A stretch of DNA of 64,000 bases from Nissolia schottii (GCA_003254905.1 QANU01033406.1:151058-215057); one strand, 5' to 3'. Positions 11,391 to 22,762 are shown, counted from the first letter of the stretch. Notes: generated by a model from the letters alone, not told the origin. Translations and numbers: made by a program.

Positions 11391-12889
11391 TGATAAGTGC
11401 CAAATTTACACAATTTCACCTAATGAAATGACACCTGTTTTCTTAAGTTTAAAAGAATTATCTGACTAAATTTCCCATTTTTTGTAGGATTTATAATATA
11501 TTTCTAAAGATGGATGCAAGCATATTAATTAAGAATAATCCCCAAGAGAAGGAAGCAAAGAGCAAAGGAGGCAAAAGAAACAAAAAGACAAAGTCAGAAG
11601 CGAAGCCGCTCAGCGCCTAAAGATATACCGCTCAGCGGTAAACACCAACCCACTGAGCGATCACATTCACTAAGCCACTTGCAACAGGCGCATTTATGGC
11701 GCCAGCTAAGCCAGCCGCCACAGCCTGGCGCCGCCACAGCAAAAAGCCTGCAGCCGCCCTGCCATCCTGCTCTGAATGGCTCAGAGGACAGCCCCAGCCG
11801 CTCAGCGGATGTACCCACCAGCCCACTTGCTGCCGGCGCATTTATGAGGCCAGCTGTCGCCACCGCCACCAGTTGTCACCGCCAGGAATCTGTCAGAAGA
11901 GCAACCAATAAGAACCCACTTTGACTGAACCGCTCAGTGATATTACCTATCCGCTCAGCAGTGTCATCATTACACTGCTCAGTGGAGGTACCCTACCGCT
12001 CAGTGAAGTGCTCGAATTTTGCCTATAAATAGAAGGCCTAGACACTCTTCAAAGACACATTTTAAAAATCCCTTCTCCCATTCAGAATCCATTTCTTTCT
12101 TATTTCTCTTGTACTTCAAAGCTTAGTTTAGTTTAGCAACAAAGAGGAGGCCAGTGAAGGAGCCAGGAGTGATCAAGGAAGCACGACGGTCGTTGTCATG
12201 ACAGCGTGAGAACGTGTCATGGTAAGCGTTCATCACCTTGCCTCTGAGATTCTCTTGTAAGATGGATTTCTAATCCTCTTGTTGTTGGGATTTTGATGAA
12301 TATTGTAGTATGCTTGTATCCATGTAACTTTTGCATTATGAATCTATCAGTTTCTATGACTTGCTTGAATGATTTTACGCTTAATGCTTGTTTTAGCTTA
12401 GCTACCTAAAGCATGATTTCAAACTGCTTGGATGCGTGCGAAAGTGGCATCATAAGTTGGAACTAAATCAATTCATCTGGTAAACCTAATTGCTAGAGAT
12501 AGAGTTAGGGTTATTAGTCATTTTAACATCTGGAATAACGTTGGTGTATTTTGTTAAGTTTGTGTGCGAAAGTGACAGCATAACAAAGGAAGCCTGACGA
12601 TCTTTTCATGCACGAAAGCGATGAACAAGTTAAGAACTGGTGGTGAGGAATCAATGAAATGATAATTCTGTTGTACTAAGTAAATGGATGAATGAAACTA
12701 TAATAGGATTCAATTCCCAACAAGCTTCCGGATCTACCTCTGATTTGTTACATATTTATCTTTTATGTTGTTTATTTAGTTTATTTAACTATCAATCAAT
12801 TTACCAATCCTTCACCTTATTGTTTAATTAACAAACTCAAGAATGGTATTTTTGCAACTCCCTGTGGATACGACTATACCCGACTATAC
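11391..12889 (+). mobile_element. Ty3-gypsy (Athila-like) LTR
   Basis: Begins TGATAAGTGCC. It carries a CG-rich palindromic-word block, a TATAAATA at 12024-12031 and a leader, and ends near CTCCCTGTGGATACGACTAT, a phrase typical of the 3' part of Athila LTRs. I place the end at the CA near 12889. It is followed only about 75 bp later by a protease fragment, so the primer site and gag have been deleted. Confidence 0.6.
11590..12007 (+). repeat. Palindromic word array, CCGCTCAGCGG type
   Basis: At least eight variants occur, for example CCGCTCAGCGCC, ACCGCTCAGCGGT, CCACTGAGCGATC, CCGCTCAGTGAT and CTGCTCAGTGGAGG. The core is palindromic around a single base. The block is a local GC-rich island and ends about 20 bp before the TATA box. 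Short open frames on both strands across it are by-products of its composition. Confidence 0.85.
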
Positions 12890-12964
12890 TGCAATTGGAT
12901 CCCTTGAGGATCTAAAAGCTGTAAAGAATGATATATTATTAAACGACGAGAGTGTAAAAAGCTT

Positions 12965-13480
12965 TCAACACTAATGGACATAGGATTGGGAGTAAGCTTA
13001 ATGCTGCTATCAATTTACAAGTGGCTAGGATTTAAAGAGAGTGAGATAAAGCCTACCATGGTTGTGTTGGAGTTAGCTACCGCCAACATGAACTATGTCT
13101 ATGGGGTATCTGAAGATGTGGAATTTGTGATAAGGCACCTCATTTTCCCTATCGACTTCTACATTCTTGACACCATGCATGAGGGAGAGTACCTCGTTAT
13201 TTTGGGTAGACTTTTCCTGGCTACCAGCGAGGCGGTTATTGACTTCAAGAGGGGACTAGTGGTTCTGGATGAAGATGTGGAAAAAATTTCATACCTATTC
13301 CATTTGCCACCCCTAAGCAATGTCGAGACACAAGAAGAGGACCCGAAGTATGAAGAAGAGGACTCCAAGTACGAAGACAATCTTGAGTATGAGGAGGATC
13401 CTTCCTATGAAGATTTTGGTCCGCACTATACTCCTCCGCAAAGCCCCTGCAACGCCATATTCTCTCCTTTGCCTGAATAA
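12965..13480 (+). pseudogene. Gypsy (Athila-like) aspartic protease fragment
   Basis: An open frame from the ATG at 12974 encodes 168 residues. It begins MDIGLGVSLM, corresponding to the catalytic segment usually read as CDLGASINLMP: the aspartate and following glycine are kept, but the alanine is lost. It continues with the expected order: KWLGFKESEIKPT, YGVSEDV, FPIDFYILD and LVILGRLFLATSEAVIDF (the ILGRPFLAT flap region). An acidic repeat (KYEEEDSKYEDNLEYEED) forms the C-terminus. No gag or RT is attached. It is a remnant, although no stop breaks the domain. Confidence 0.78.
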
Positions 13481-13854
13481 TACAAATGCTCATCTCCATC
13501 GATGCAGGTAGCTTCCCCACATCCACATCCCTTTGTACCAAAGAATTAGACTAATTATCTAGACAAGTACATCAAAGAGAAAAAAAAAAACTTAGAGATG
13601 GATGAGTCGTCAGATCATCTGGCTCAATTTGAGGGATACAAAAAGACTCTTTGTGCCCCCACAAAAAATGAGTGAAGAGATTAAAGGGGGAAGTGGAGAG
13701 AAACAATATCACAATGAAGAAACCATCGGACTTGACTTCTGATGGAATGGTACAATGCCTAGGACTTTCGGAGCTTGTGCCATAGATTGTTCATTATGCC
13801 CACAAGACTAAGAGTAGTGGAAATTGATCGTTTCACCCACCATGAAGTTAATAA

Positions 13855-13925
13855 AAAGCTAGCATGTCCAACTTAGGGACATGAAATCAATATGCTAAAT
13901 GGGAGATAACCCGTATGTTATTCAT
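13855..13925 (+). other. Athila-type post-pol sequence
   Basis: GTCCAACTTAGGGACAT followed by AAATGGGAGATAACCCG resembles a phrase found between pol and the 3' LTR of Athila elements. It suggests that 12.9-13.9 kb is one internally deleted gypsy element. Recognition is from memory of the family. Confidence 0.35.
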
Positions 13926-13949
13926 GAACACAAGGCCATTCATGTGTAT

Positions 13950-14987
13950 TGATGATAACAAAAAAAAAAAGCTGAAGTCAACACAAAGTTTTGGAGACCA
14001 AGAGGAAGCTACAAGATTTTATTTCATTCTTCATCCTCTTAGTATTAATAGGTCTCTTGTAAAATTGTGAAAAACTTTTTGTAAGAAAAGTTTCCTAGAA
14101 GTGATCAACTAAGCTTTTGCTTATGCATGAAAATGTTTTTGAAAAATGTCTTTGAAAAAGGTTATATGTGTGTGTGTGTGTTTCTTTCAATATATTTTGA
14201 AAAACATTTTTCTAAGACTGATTGAATCGATTCAATCAATGAGTGAATTGATTAATTAAGGATATGATTTAAAATTATTTAGAAATTCAGTTTTCACTAA
14301 ATTGATTCAATTTAATAGTGAATCGATTGATGTCAAAGTGAGATTTTAAAAATTCAAATTCAAATTGAATTGAATCGATTCAATTTGCTTGTGAACTGAT
14401 TCATCCTATTCTAAACACAAAAGTTCAAAATTTTGATTGATTTTTTGTGATATCATTACCTCTTTTGAGGTCATCCCTATTGGCTATAAATAGGATATCA
14501 AGGCACGATTTTCATAACAATTCCTAAGCTAAAAACCTTGCAAAAACTCTGTCAAATTGCTTTCTAATTCATCACTTTCATATTATTCTCATATAAGCTC
14601 TTTGTGATCACTTGAGGAACATTTCATAAGATAGAGCTTCTAGGCTTAATTTGTATATTTGCTCTTTGGAAGAGTGATTATATAAAAATATCTAAGAGTT
14701 TTTCATTATTGAGAAAAGTTGCTTAGATATTTTTAATCTCTATTGATTAATACCCTGTAGAGGTGAAAGGTAGATTATTTTCAATTGCTAGGGGATTTGC
14801 TCTAGAAAGATCTCGTAGGGTGAGGCACCCTTGAGTTAATCCATACACTAGGTTGGGATACTGTGAGAGTGTAAGGATTGTGAGAATTGTAAAGATTCAC
14901 AAGTACCTGCAGAAACTTGTTTCATAGTGAAAAATTTCTAAGTTTGCTTAGGTATTGGACGTAGATCAGTGGTTGGATCGAACCAGT
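13950..14987 (+). mobile_element. Copia (Sirevirus-like) LTR
   Basis: Starts near TGATGATAACA. It has a palindromic-word block at 14215-14402, then TATAAATA at 14485-14492, and ends with GGTATTGGACGTAGATC and GGATCGAACCAG, the same TGGACGTAG signature as the LTR near 10986. It is fused directly to the RT fragment at about 14989. Borders are approximate. Confidence 0.62.
14215..14402 (+). repeat. Palindromic word array, TTGAATCGATTCAA type
   Basis: Variants include ATTGAATCGATTCAAT (twice), GAGTGAATTGATTAATT, AAATTGATTCAATTT, AGTGAATCGATTGAT and GTGAACTGATTCAT. They lie 80-270 bp upstream of the TATA box of this LTR. Confidence 0.8.
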
Positions 14988-14988
14988 T

Positions 14989-15838
14989 CAAATCTATGTG
15001 GATGGCATTATTTTTGGTGCTACTAATGAATCTCTTTGCAAAGAAACTTCTAAAAACATGCAGGATGAATTCAAAATGTCAATGATGGCAGAGCTCAATT
15101 TCTTCCTAAGACTTCAAATAAAAAAAATGAAGAAGAAACGTTCATATCCCAAACCAACTATTGCAAAGAACTTCTCAAAATATTTGACATGGATACGAAG
15201 CCCATGGATATTCCCATGGCAGGTGGATGTCTCTTTGACAATGACAAAAATGGAAAAGAAGTAGATATCACAAAGTACTGAGGAATGATCTATTCACTTC
15301 TCTATGTAACAACAAACAAGCCAGATATAATGTTTGATGTGTGCATGTGTGCTCGTTATCAAGCGTGTCCAAAGGAATCCTGTCTCACAGTCGTCAAGTG
15401 AATCATGAAGTACCTTGTAGGATCCACAAACATGGGATTGTGGTACCCAAGAGGTGCAACATGCAAGCTAATTAGGTATTTCGACTTTGACTTTCCAAGA
15501 TGGAAGCTAGACTGAAAAAGCACAAGCGAAAAATGTCAGATTTTAGGTTGCTCCTTAGTTTCATGGCACAATAAGAAATAGAACAATGTGGCATTGTCAA
15601 CTGCAAAAGCTGAGTACATAACAACTAGAAGTTGTTATGCCCAAATCCTTTGGATGAAACAACATCTATTGGACTATGAAATCAAGCTTGAGCAAATACC
15701 AATAAAGTGTAACAATACTAGTGCCATTAATTTAACAAAGAATCCCTTTCAATATTCAAGAATGAAACATATAGAGATTCGTCACTATTTCATATGGGAT
15801 CACATTCAAAAAAGGGATTGCATCATCGAATATTGTGG
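14989..15838 (+). pseudogene. Copia (Sirevirus-like) RT C-terminus and RNase H
   Basis: The reading begins QIYVDGIIFGATNESL: the catalytic YVDD box has become YVDG. It continues with MQDEFKMSMMAELNFFL, a frameshift near 15135, then ISQTNYCKELLKIFDMD, SLLYVTTNKPDIMFDV and CMCARYQACPKES. RNase H follows as VSWHNKK, VALSTAKAEYITT (normally STAEAEY, with the acidic residue now lysine), QILWMKQHLLDY and SAINLTKNPFQYSR, ending at CIIEY near 15832. Several stops interrupt the frame. It joins an LTR end without the intervening gag, integrase and N-terminal RT. Confidence 0.9.
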
Positions 15839-17384
15839 TGATGGTGGCTTGAGGATTAGTGGAGGTTGGAGAGTAGTAATGGTGGCCGGCCGAGAGCATG
15901 AAGTAAAGGAGAGGAAGGAGGGTTGTCGGTGAGAGAAGAGAAGAAGAAAATAATTTCTCTTCTTGAATGAATAAAAGGGAAAAAAAATAAAAGAATAAGA
16001 AAGGAAAAGAATACGTTAAGTTTTGGAAAAGTGTCCTAAAGAGAGAAAAGGCTTGAGACACTTGTCTCATGGAGGAGGGAAGACAGCAATATGTGGCACA
16101 CATGGAAGTGCCATGCTTTGTGCATGCGAGGAGCGTGGCGTGGCTAACATATGTAGGCCCATCCCATGGTTCGAGGTGCTTCAGGAAGCTAAAAAGTGAA
16201 CTTCAACTATACTAGGTTAAAACAGAACTGAAAAAGAAAATTATAAATAAAATATTATAAAAGTGATAAAATATTATAAAAGTGGGTCCAACACTTGTCA
16301 TTGAACTCATACAGATCTTAGACAGAGAGAAAATTGATCTTGGAAACATGTGGGACTAATTCCTCAAATGGAACTCTGATTCATGAATCATCAAAAGTTT
16401 TGGAATCAATATAGAACGAGAATGATAACACTCTAAATATTCTAAAGGCACAAGAATAGGTCATGAGACTCCTCTGTAAGTCTCTAGTCCAACGATTGAC
16501 TCAGCTGGAACAACAGTTAACCATCGCATTGCTAAACTGATAAACTGATAGCAGTTACGCTTGACAATGGACTTTACTATTCTAGGTTTCTTAAACACAA
16601 ATATACATATTAAATTAAATCATTATGGCTATATGTTTTAACCAGTATATGATTAATAATAAATGTTAAACTCTGTAGACAGTATTCTAAGATAGTGCTT
16701 AAAATAACGAAAACTAGGATGTTACCCTGACGCCCCCAGCGACAACACCTCCTTGATGTCGTCCCATCTGTCGCTGCCACCTACTCAAGCTTATGTCGCG
16801 ACCTCTTGAACAGCTAGATGTCGTTTCCACATGTAGGAATGACATCACCACCTCCATTGCTTCCACCTATAGGAGCTAACTGTCGTCACCTTCATCCTCC
16901 CTGTAAGACCCACCTCTGAGGGAAACTCCTTGCCATAGCTAGTAAGCCATGTTGCCTCCTCACCACTCATCCTCCTTTTATGTTTTTCTTCCTTAGTAAT
17001 GGTTATAGGATAGATGACTTGATCTTGTTGTTACTATACAATTATCACATAAAATTTTTGCTAAGCTGAGTCATTAATAATATGTTATGTGTCTTGTAAT
17101 TGATGTTGTTTGTTATTGTGAATTGAATTATTGTGTAAACTGTGTATATGTGTAAGTGTTTGAATGTGTGTGTGTGTGTGTATTTGTGTGTAGAGGACAC
17201 TTCTTGCATGAAATTTGTGTGATTTATATATGTTTGTTAATGCAATTTGAACATAGACATTGTAATTACATTCTACAATCATGTTTCCTACAAATCGGCT
17301 ATGGATATGTGACAAAGTGCACTTAAATTGGGGTGGGGCTTAAACCAATGTATTTTGCGGGTGTGGATGACTTCTGCCTAAGAA
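15839..17384. other. Unassigned repeat-like DNA
   Basis: Homology to the copia element stops at about 15838. The following sequence is purine-rich to 16100, then mixed. It has a short tandem duplication near 16250 and a C-rich stretch at 16720-16970 without an intact frame. A GT run lies near 17170. I see no recognisable protein. Confidence 0.3.
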
Positions 17385-17805
17385 TACAATTAACATATCA
17401 ATTTAAGAGGGAACAAAGAGTTAGATAGATATGTTCAAAGTGCAGACATAACAAGTTTATTGATGTTGAGAGCATTAGGATGCATTTGTATTGAAATGAG
17501 TTTGAGCCCTCGTTATTGGGTTTGAACTAACCATGGGATTGATACACATGGGATTAATTGCTTCAGTATGCACAATATTATGGTGTGGGTGGTTCAAGTG
17601 GGTTATGCCTAGATGATAGTGATGTCGATATCATGAACTGTGGCACCAATTATAGTCAGTATGTGAAAAAGGTTAATGATATTGTCGGTCATGGGTTTGA
17701 GATGTTTAATGACTAATCCATTGAACAATATCTCAATCTAAATGGTAAAATTTTTTATAGTTTGTTGGAGGCATTAAACACTTCGTTATGGGAAGGAAAG
17801 GAACA
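17385..17805 (+). pseudogene. CACTA (En/Spm) transposase N-terminal remnant
   Basis: Around 17432 the plus strand reads ICSKCRHNKFIDVESIRMHL. This matches the transposase-associated domain of plant CACTA transposases (CPC.KC.N..F...E.V..HLY), but a stop follows HLY. Further on, near 17670, it reads NYSQYVKKVNDIVGHGFEMF, and then NGKIFYSLLEALNTSLWEG. That corresponds to the segment before the TNP2 domain (KKFY.LL..A..PLYEGC). Stops and frame changes are frequent, so it is dead. Confidence 0.68.
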
Positions 17806-18482
17806 GTGAATAACGATTTACAAGTAGATTAAGTACAAGACTACACTGAATAAATAAGTATAATTAGAGGACTAAAAAAAATTTTATCCAAATTTTTTTG
17901 TCATTGGGACAAAAGTTAAAAATGCTCAAATAAATTGAAAGAAAAATGTTATTTGTACTCATTTTGAGTATTTCATCATGTCAACTCACTCATTATTTTC
18001 TATTAAATAAAATTTAAAAAGATATATCCCTTTAAAATCTCATTCAATAATGAATAATGAGAGAATTTACACTGTCTTTAATATAAAATGAGTTAAAATA
18101 ATTCACCTCAAATTAAAAATACATGCATGAGTTGAGATGATTGTACCATGCCAGACATGAGTGTCATGGCAGTGGTTTTTTCCTTCTTTGATAAAAAGGT
18201 ATCATGGATTTACCACCACTGCCATAGTACTTGGTTTCCCTGCACTCATAACATGTCTTTTCCTTCTCACGGTTTCTCTTTTATTTTTTTCTTGTTTGTA
18301 CGTAGGCGTAGATTCATAACGCCACGTTGTCGCTGTTAATAATTCGTAACTTCAGAAATGGCCCAACTTCTTAGGTATAGTCCATGTCTTTCTCTCTTTC
18401 CGGGACCATGGTACTATTAGTTTGGTGTCGGTTCTTTATTTCTTTGTTGGCTGCTTTATATCTGTCGCAGGGGACTCTGCAC

Positions 18483-18485
<3 letters not shown>

Positions 18486-18525
<40 letters not shown>
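18486..18525. repeat. (AG)n microsatellite
   Basis: Twenty uninterrupted AG units. Confidence 0.97.
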
Positions 18526-18527
<2 letters not shown>

Positions 18528-18654
18528 TGGTCCTCAAAAATGTTAAATTGATGAATCAGACTACACGAATGGGTAACAGCATGTAATCTGCCTTAAAATC
18601 TTCTGTCTTAAGTACATACAATCCTTCTCTTCCATCTATTATACCTTTTCCTTG

Positions 18655-18735
18655 TTTTTCTATACATATCCTTGGTTTTTTTTTCTTCCCTATACATATC
18701 CTTGGTTTTATTTTCCCTATACATATCCTTGTTAT
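18655..18735. repeat. Three-copy tandem repeat
   Basis: CTATACATATCCTTG recurs three times at about 30-40-bp spacing, separated by T-rich spacers. Confidence 0.85.
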
Positions 18736-19239
18736 GTTATATATATACTACTCTATATTGTTGGTAAAAAATACGCAATTTGATTCTTTATGTTTATTTG
18801 TTTAGTTTTATGATTTAATTGTTTTAATTTTTTCCTCACATATATCATTTTATCAGAGACAATCTTGTTTAAATATTATTTGACACTTAAATGTGAACAA
18901 TTCTCTCGACTGAGATTGAAACCATAACTCATCACGTTGCAATGGAATATTAGCCTCTTGATGTATAATAATAGTGTAAAATTATTTTATATTGTGATCG
19001 AATCAAAATATTTTAAATGCATGACTTATGAAACATTGAATAAGAAAATCAAACCTTTTTATAATTTTGATTTAGAGACAATATAAAATTATTTCACTGT
19101 CAATATAAAACAATTGAGTTCTAATTATAATAATTATATATTACCTACTTATCTGTAATGCGATTGTCACGCCGTAATCATACCATTAACATAACTAACG
19201 TACCAACATTTTTGATATATGATAAAATTGTTACTGAAA

Positions 19240-19241
<2 letters not shown>

Positions 19242-19281
<40 letters not shown>
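19242..19281. repeat. (AT)n microsatellite
   Basis: About 20 AT units. Confidence 0.95.
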
Positions 19282-19284
<3 letters not shown>

Positions 19285-19964
19285 AAAGTGTTATTGAATG
19301 ATTTAAAATATGATATTGACTTTGTTACACGGTAAATGGAAAATATTTTATGCTTGACAACTAATTACATTCTATTAGACTTAATTTTGTGATAGTTATT
19401 CTAATATATAGACAAATATTTTTAATAATGTGTCAATACATAATTAATGGATAATTGTATGAAAATTTTACACAAACAACATAGCAAAATTAAATCTTCA
19501 ATTAATTATATATTTTTTTTGTTATTTATAATTTTTCCTTTGTGTTTTCATTTACTTTAGGGGTGTTTTTGTTTTTCTGTGATATTTTTGTCCCTTTTAT
19601 GGTTGTAATTCTATCCTCTTTTGTTGTCTTTTCTTTCTCTTTTATGGTAGATTTTGTTTATAGGAGTCTTACAAATGAAAAATATATTCAAATTTATCAC
19701 AAAACAAAGCAGTAGAGTTTAAGATCTTCACTTAATTCAGAGTGAATGGTGTGTTCATATCTTATTAATGTTAGATTTGATTTATTATTTTTAATTTATA
19801 AGTGTCATAGGTTGCTCTAGGAATGAAATTCTTCTTTTCTTGTCAAAAAAATTAAATCTTCAATTAAAATATAAAGCACCAAATTAAAAAAAATTAAATA
19901 ATTAAATTTAAAATATAAGAATAAAAAACTAAACTTATGCATATTCTTCTCCTCCGAATGGCCG

Positions 19965-20935
19965 TATTTGGTACACTGTATAAGATAAGACTTAATAATA
20001 TTATATATGATAGTATAATGCATGATAGTATAATATGAGAAATACATCGTATAAATTTTTATATTATCAAGTGTTTCGCGCATCACATATAATCTTATAC
20101 TTTTATCATATCCAACGTTTGTTGTATCATTATATAAATCTGTATAGAATAAAATCAATTTTATGAACAAAAATATTTGTACACAAAAACACCTATGTAC
20201 AATATTACCACCATTAAGATATATTTTTTTAAATAAAAACCTATTTCTGATCTCCAAATCACAGTTTCTTTTCAGCCACGTTGAAACAAGTTCAGATACA
20301 AAGAAACCAAGAACAAACAACAAGATACAAGTGCAAAAATATTGGAGTGGATTGATGAAGATGAATGAAGTTGAAAAAAAGGGAAAAAATTAATGCAATT
20401 CGTGTTGCCAAATTTAGTGTCCCTGTTAATTACTACAAAAAATTGCTTCTTATTTGTGATTTATCTTAAAGATCCATGTATCTTGCTAATTTTTTGGACC
20501 AATCCCACAATTCCTGTTGTTGCTAATAATTGTATACATATCTCTTGGGAGCATCGAACCTTTCATGTTGTAGCCAACACGCTTGATTTCATTATGAAAA
20601 CATGAAAAACTCTGCAATTCCTCATATTACAATGGGTCGCAAGCTGTGGTGAACAACGGTGAGTGGCAATGAGTGGCGGTAGACAACAATCGGCGACGGT
20701 GAGCTCTTGTGGGCGGCATGGTATGGTAGTAGTTGGCGGTGGGGAGATATGGAATCTTGGGAGAGAATATGAATAGGGAAGGGAGAAAAAAGATTGGGTA
20801 AATAATATTATCAGGTTTAATCAGAACTTTTGAGACTAGATAAGTTAATACAATGATTGTAATATAAAAATTGATAAGATCATATAACGTTATACTATCC
20901 TATATTATACTAAACACATGATAAAAAAAAAATAA
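19965..20935. mobile_element. Possible TIR element, diverged
   Basis: The left side has TTTGGTACACTGTATAAG and GATAGTATAATG. The right side, read in reverse complement, has GTGTTTAGTATAATATAGG and GATAGTATAACG. This suggests old terminal inverted repeats flanking about 0.9 kb with a G-rich middle (GGCGG/GGTGAG words near 20650). No coding signature or target duplication was found. Confidence 0.25.
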
Positions 20936-20939
20936 TATT

Positions 20940-21523
20940 TGTTATGAAACTAATGAGAAGAGTGATGGGAAAAAGTAATAGAAGAGATAGGGAGAAAGAA
21001 CAGACGGAGAGATGTTATTTGTAACAGCCCGGCTTACCCGCTAGCAGATATTGTCCGCTTTGGGGCTTACCCCCACACGGATTTGTTCTCCCGGACCAGA
21101 GCGGCCGACCGTTATAGCCCGGAAAACGCGTCTGCTAAGGGGAGGTATCCACACCCTTATAAGGCATGCTTCGTTCTCCTCCCCAACCGATGTGGACGAA
21201 GCATGCCTTATAAGGGTGTGGATACCTCCCCTTAGCAGACGCGTTTTCCGGGCTATAACGGTCGGCCGCTCTGGTCCGGGAGAACAAATCCGTGAGGGGG
21301 TAAGCCCCAAAGCGGACAATATCTGCTAGCGGGTAAGCCGAGCTGTTACATTATTCATATTTTTAGATGTGTGTTGTACAATGAGCACTCAGATGAGTAT
21401 TTATATGTTAAAGGTAAGGTACAAGATATTACATCAAATCTCTATCATATCAAGATATATCTATCTAACTGGATATCAACCAAATTAGTATATGAACATC
21501 CACATTAATAATATTTTATAACA
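20940..21523 (-). mobile_element. Copia LTR split by an inverted-repeat element
   Basis: On the plus strand it runs TGTTATGAAAC...TTTATAACA, and the neighbouring bases 21524-21530 (CTCCCCT) are a minus-strand polypurine tract. This is therefore the 3' LTR of a minus-oriented copia element. Removing the insert at 21020-21350 and one TTATT copy leaves an LTR of 248 bp that reads continuously across the junction. Confidence 0.75.
21020..21350. mobile_element. 331-bp foldback element (MITE), near-perfect inverted repeat
   Basis: Two 155-bp arms (21020-21174 and 21196-21350) are reverse complements with only two mismatches that I can find, around a 21-bp spacer. The ends are TGTAACAGC and GCTGTTACA, flanked on both sides by TTATT (21015-21019, 21351-21355). 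It is far more GC-rich than the surrounding DNA. Because the arms lack stops in one frame, both strands show the same fortuitous 92-codon frame, which is not a gene. The family is not certain. Similar end sequences seem common in dicot genomes, but I could not check. Confidence 0.95.
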
Positions 21524-21889
21524 CTCCCCTTGGATGTCCATTAGGGATATGCCTCCTTAAAACCTTACTAAGAAAAACTCATTGAGAAAAATCTTAGTAA
21601 AAGAAAAAGAGTATAACATCATCATAGTATGAGTTGTCTCATTAAAAACCTTATTAAAGAAAAATCCAGTGGGATACAAATCTTGATGAAGGAAAAAAAA
21701 AGTACATTTCTCCCCCTATTAAGATAATTATGGACATCTATCTAATAAGATGTAAAATTTGCCACTGTAATATATGCATACATGTAGTACTGCAGTTTTT
21801 GTAACAATGGTTACGCAACCTCCATCCCCTTCAGCTTTTGGTCATCAAGGAAGGAGGTGTGAAACAAACAGTGACACAAATAACAATTT
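21524..21889 (-). other. 3' untranslated internal part of copia element
   Basis: The region begins with the polypurine tract. It contains AAAACCTTACTAAGAAAAA, related AAAACCTTATTAAAGAAAAA and TCTCCCCCTATTAAG. This layout is usual between RNase H and the 3' LTR in some plant copia elements. Confidence 0.45.
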
Positions 21890-22762
21890 GCTTCAACGTT
21901 CTTCATGATACTCACATGTTGATTGACTACCCTTATCCAAAAACATTCTTAACTCACTTCCTGTATTACAATAATTCTTGCATGATTTGAAGTAGCAACC
22001 AAAGTCTGCTATAACCTTTAAATTTTGCCAAAATATAAAAAGAGAAAAAGAATCATGCAACTACATAGCCAATAAATTGTGATTTTGATTCATATAAATA
22101 AAGTAAATCTATGAAGATATCACAATAAATATTGAAAATCATTCTAGTATGTTCTTGTTAAACAAGAACTAAATCTCGTTAACTGACTTACACTAAATGC
22201 TATATCTAGTGGCGTACTATTACTGAGGTATACTAGTGCTTTAATAGCATAAGATGTGGTACTTTAATAACAATAAATTTCTTGTCATTTTCATAAGGTT
22301 TTAATGGATCTTTATCAATTAATCTCACAATCATTGGCGTACTTAATGGATGTGTTCAATCTATATAAACTCATTTTAGAGTCTTCTCAGTATAAGTTGA
22401 TTGATAGACAAATATTTATTTGTCAAATGCTCTATGTGTAAATGAAGACAAAATTTTGTCTTATCAAGATATTTCTTTAAATAACCTGCAAATTTTGGAA
22501 TCTCTTCCGAAAATTCAATGATGCTTAAATCATCAACTTATGTTGTGATTATAACAAGTTAGATCCAAACCCTTTTATAAAGATACATGGGTAAACAAGA
22601 TCACTTTTATACCCATATTTCAATAAGTATTGAATTAGGCAATTTTATCACATACGTCACGATTATTTTAATCCATAAAAGGATTGTTGAAGCCTTAATG
22701 AATAAATTTTTCTTGGGAATTTCTATATGTTTCAGCTATTTAAATCCTTCAGGGATTTTCAT
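21890..22762 (-). pseudogene. Copia RT and RNase H remnant, minus strand
   Basis: Read on the minus strand from 22762, the sequence begins MKIPEGFK, the segment that follows YMKIPEGF in copia reverse transcriptase. It continues with ETYRNSQEKF. Further on, degraded matches to IEHLTN, TEKTLK and to LSTPM..RS appear. Near 21995 the RNase H phrase VATSNHARIIVIQE matches ATSSNHAEIIAIHEAS. Stops and indels are everywhere. The order fits the minus-strand LTR at 20940-21523. Sequence upstream of RT is not recognisable, so the element is truncated. Confidence 0.8.

Larger units (their letters stand above)
17806..19960. other. AT-rich intergenic DNA with simple repeats
   Basis: No protein signature. 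It holds a GA microsatellite, a three-copy short tandem repeat and a TA microsatellite, listed separately. Confidence 0.5.

Noticed and set aside
11594..11924. Several overlapping open frames on both strands
   Set aside because: They arise from the GC-rich palindromic-word block of an LTR and have no family signature.
19817..20323. 168-codon minus-strand frame rich in Phe, Tyr, Ile and Asn
   Set aside because: The bias is that of translated AT-rich DNA, with no recognisable motif; it lies across a possible old transposon end.
21041..21329. Two nearly identical 92-codon frames on opposite strands
   Set aside because: They are the two arms of the inverted-repeat element read from each strand, not genes.
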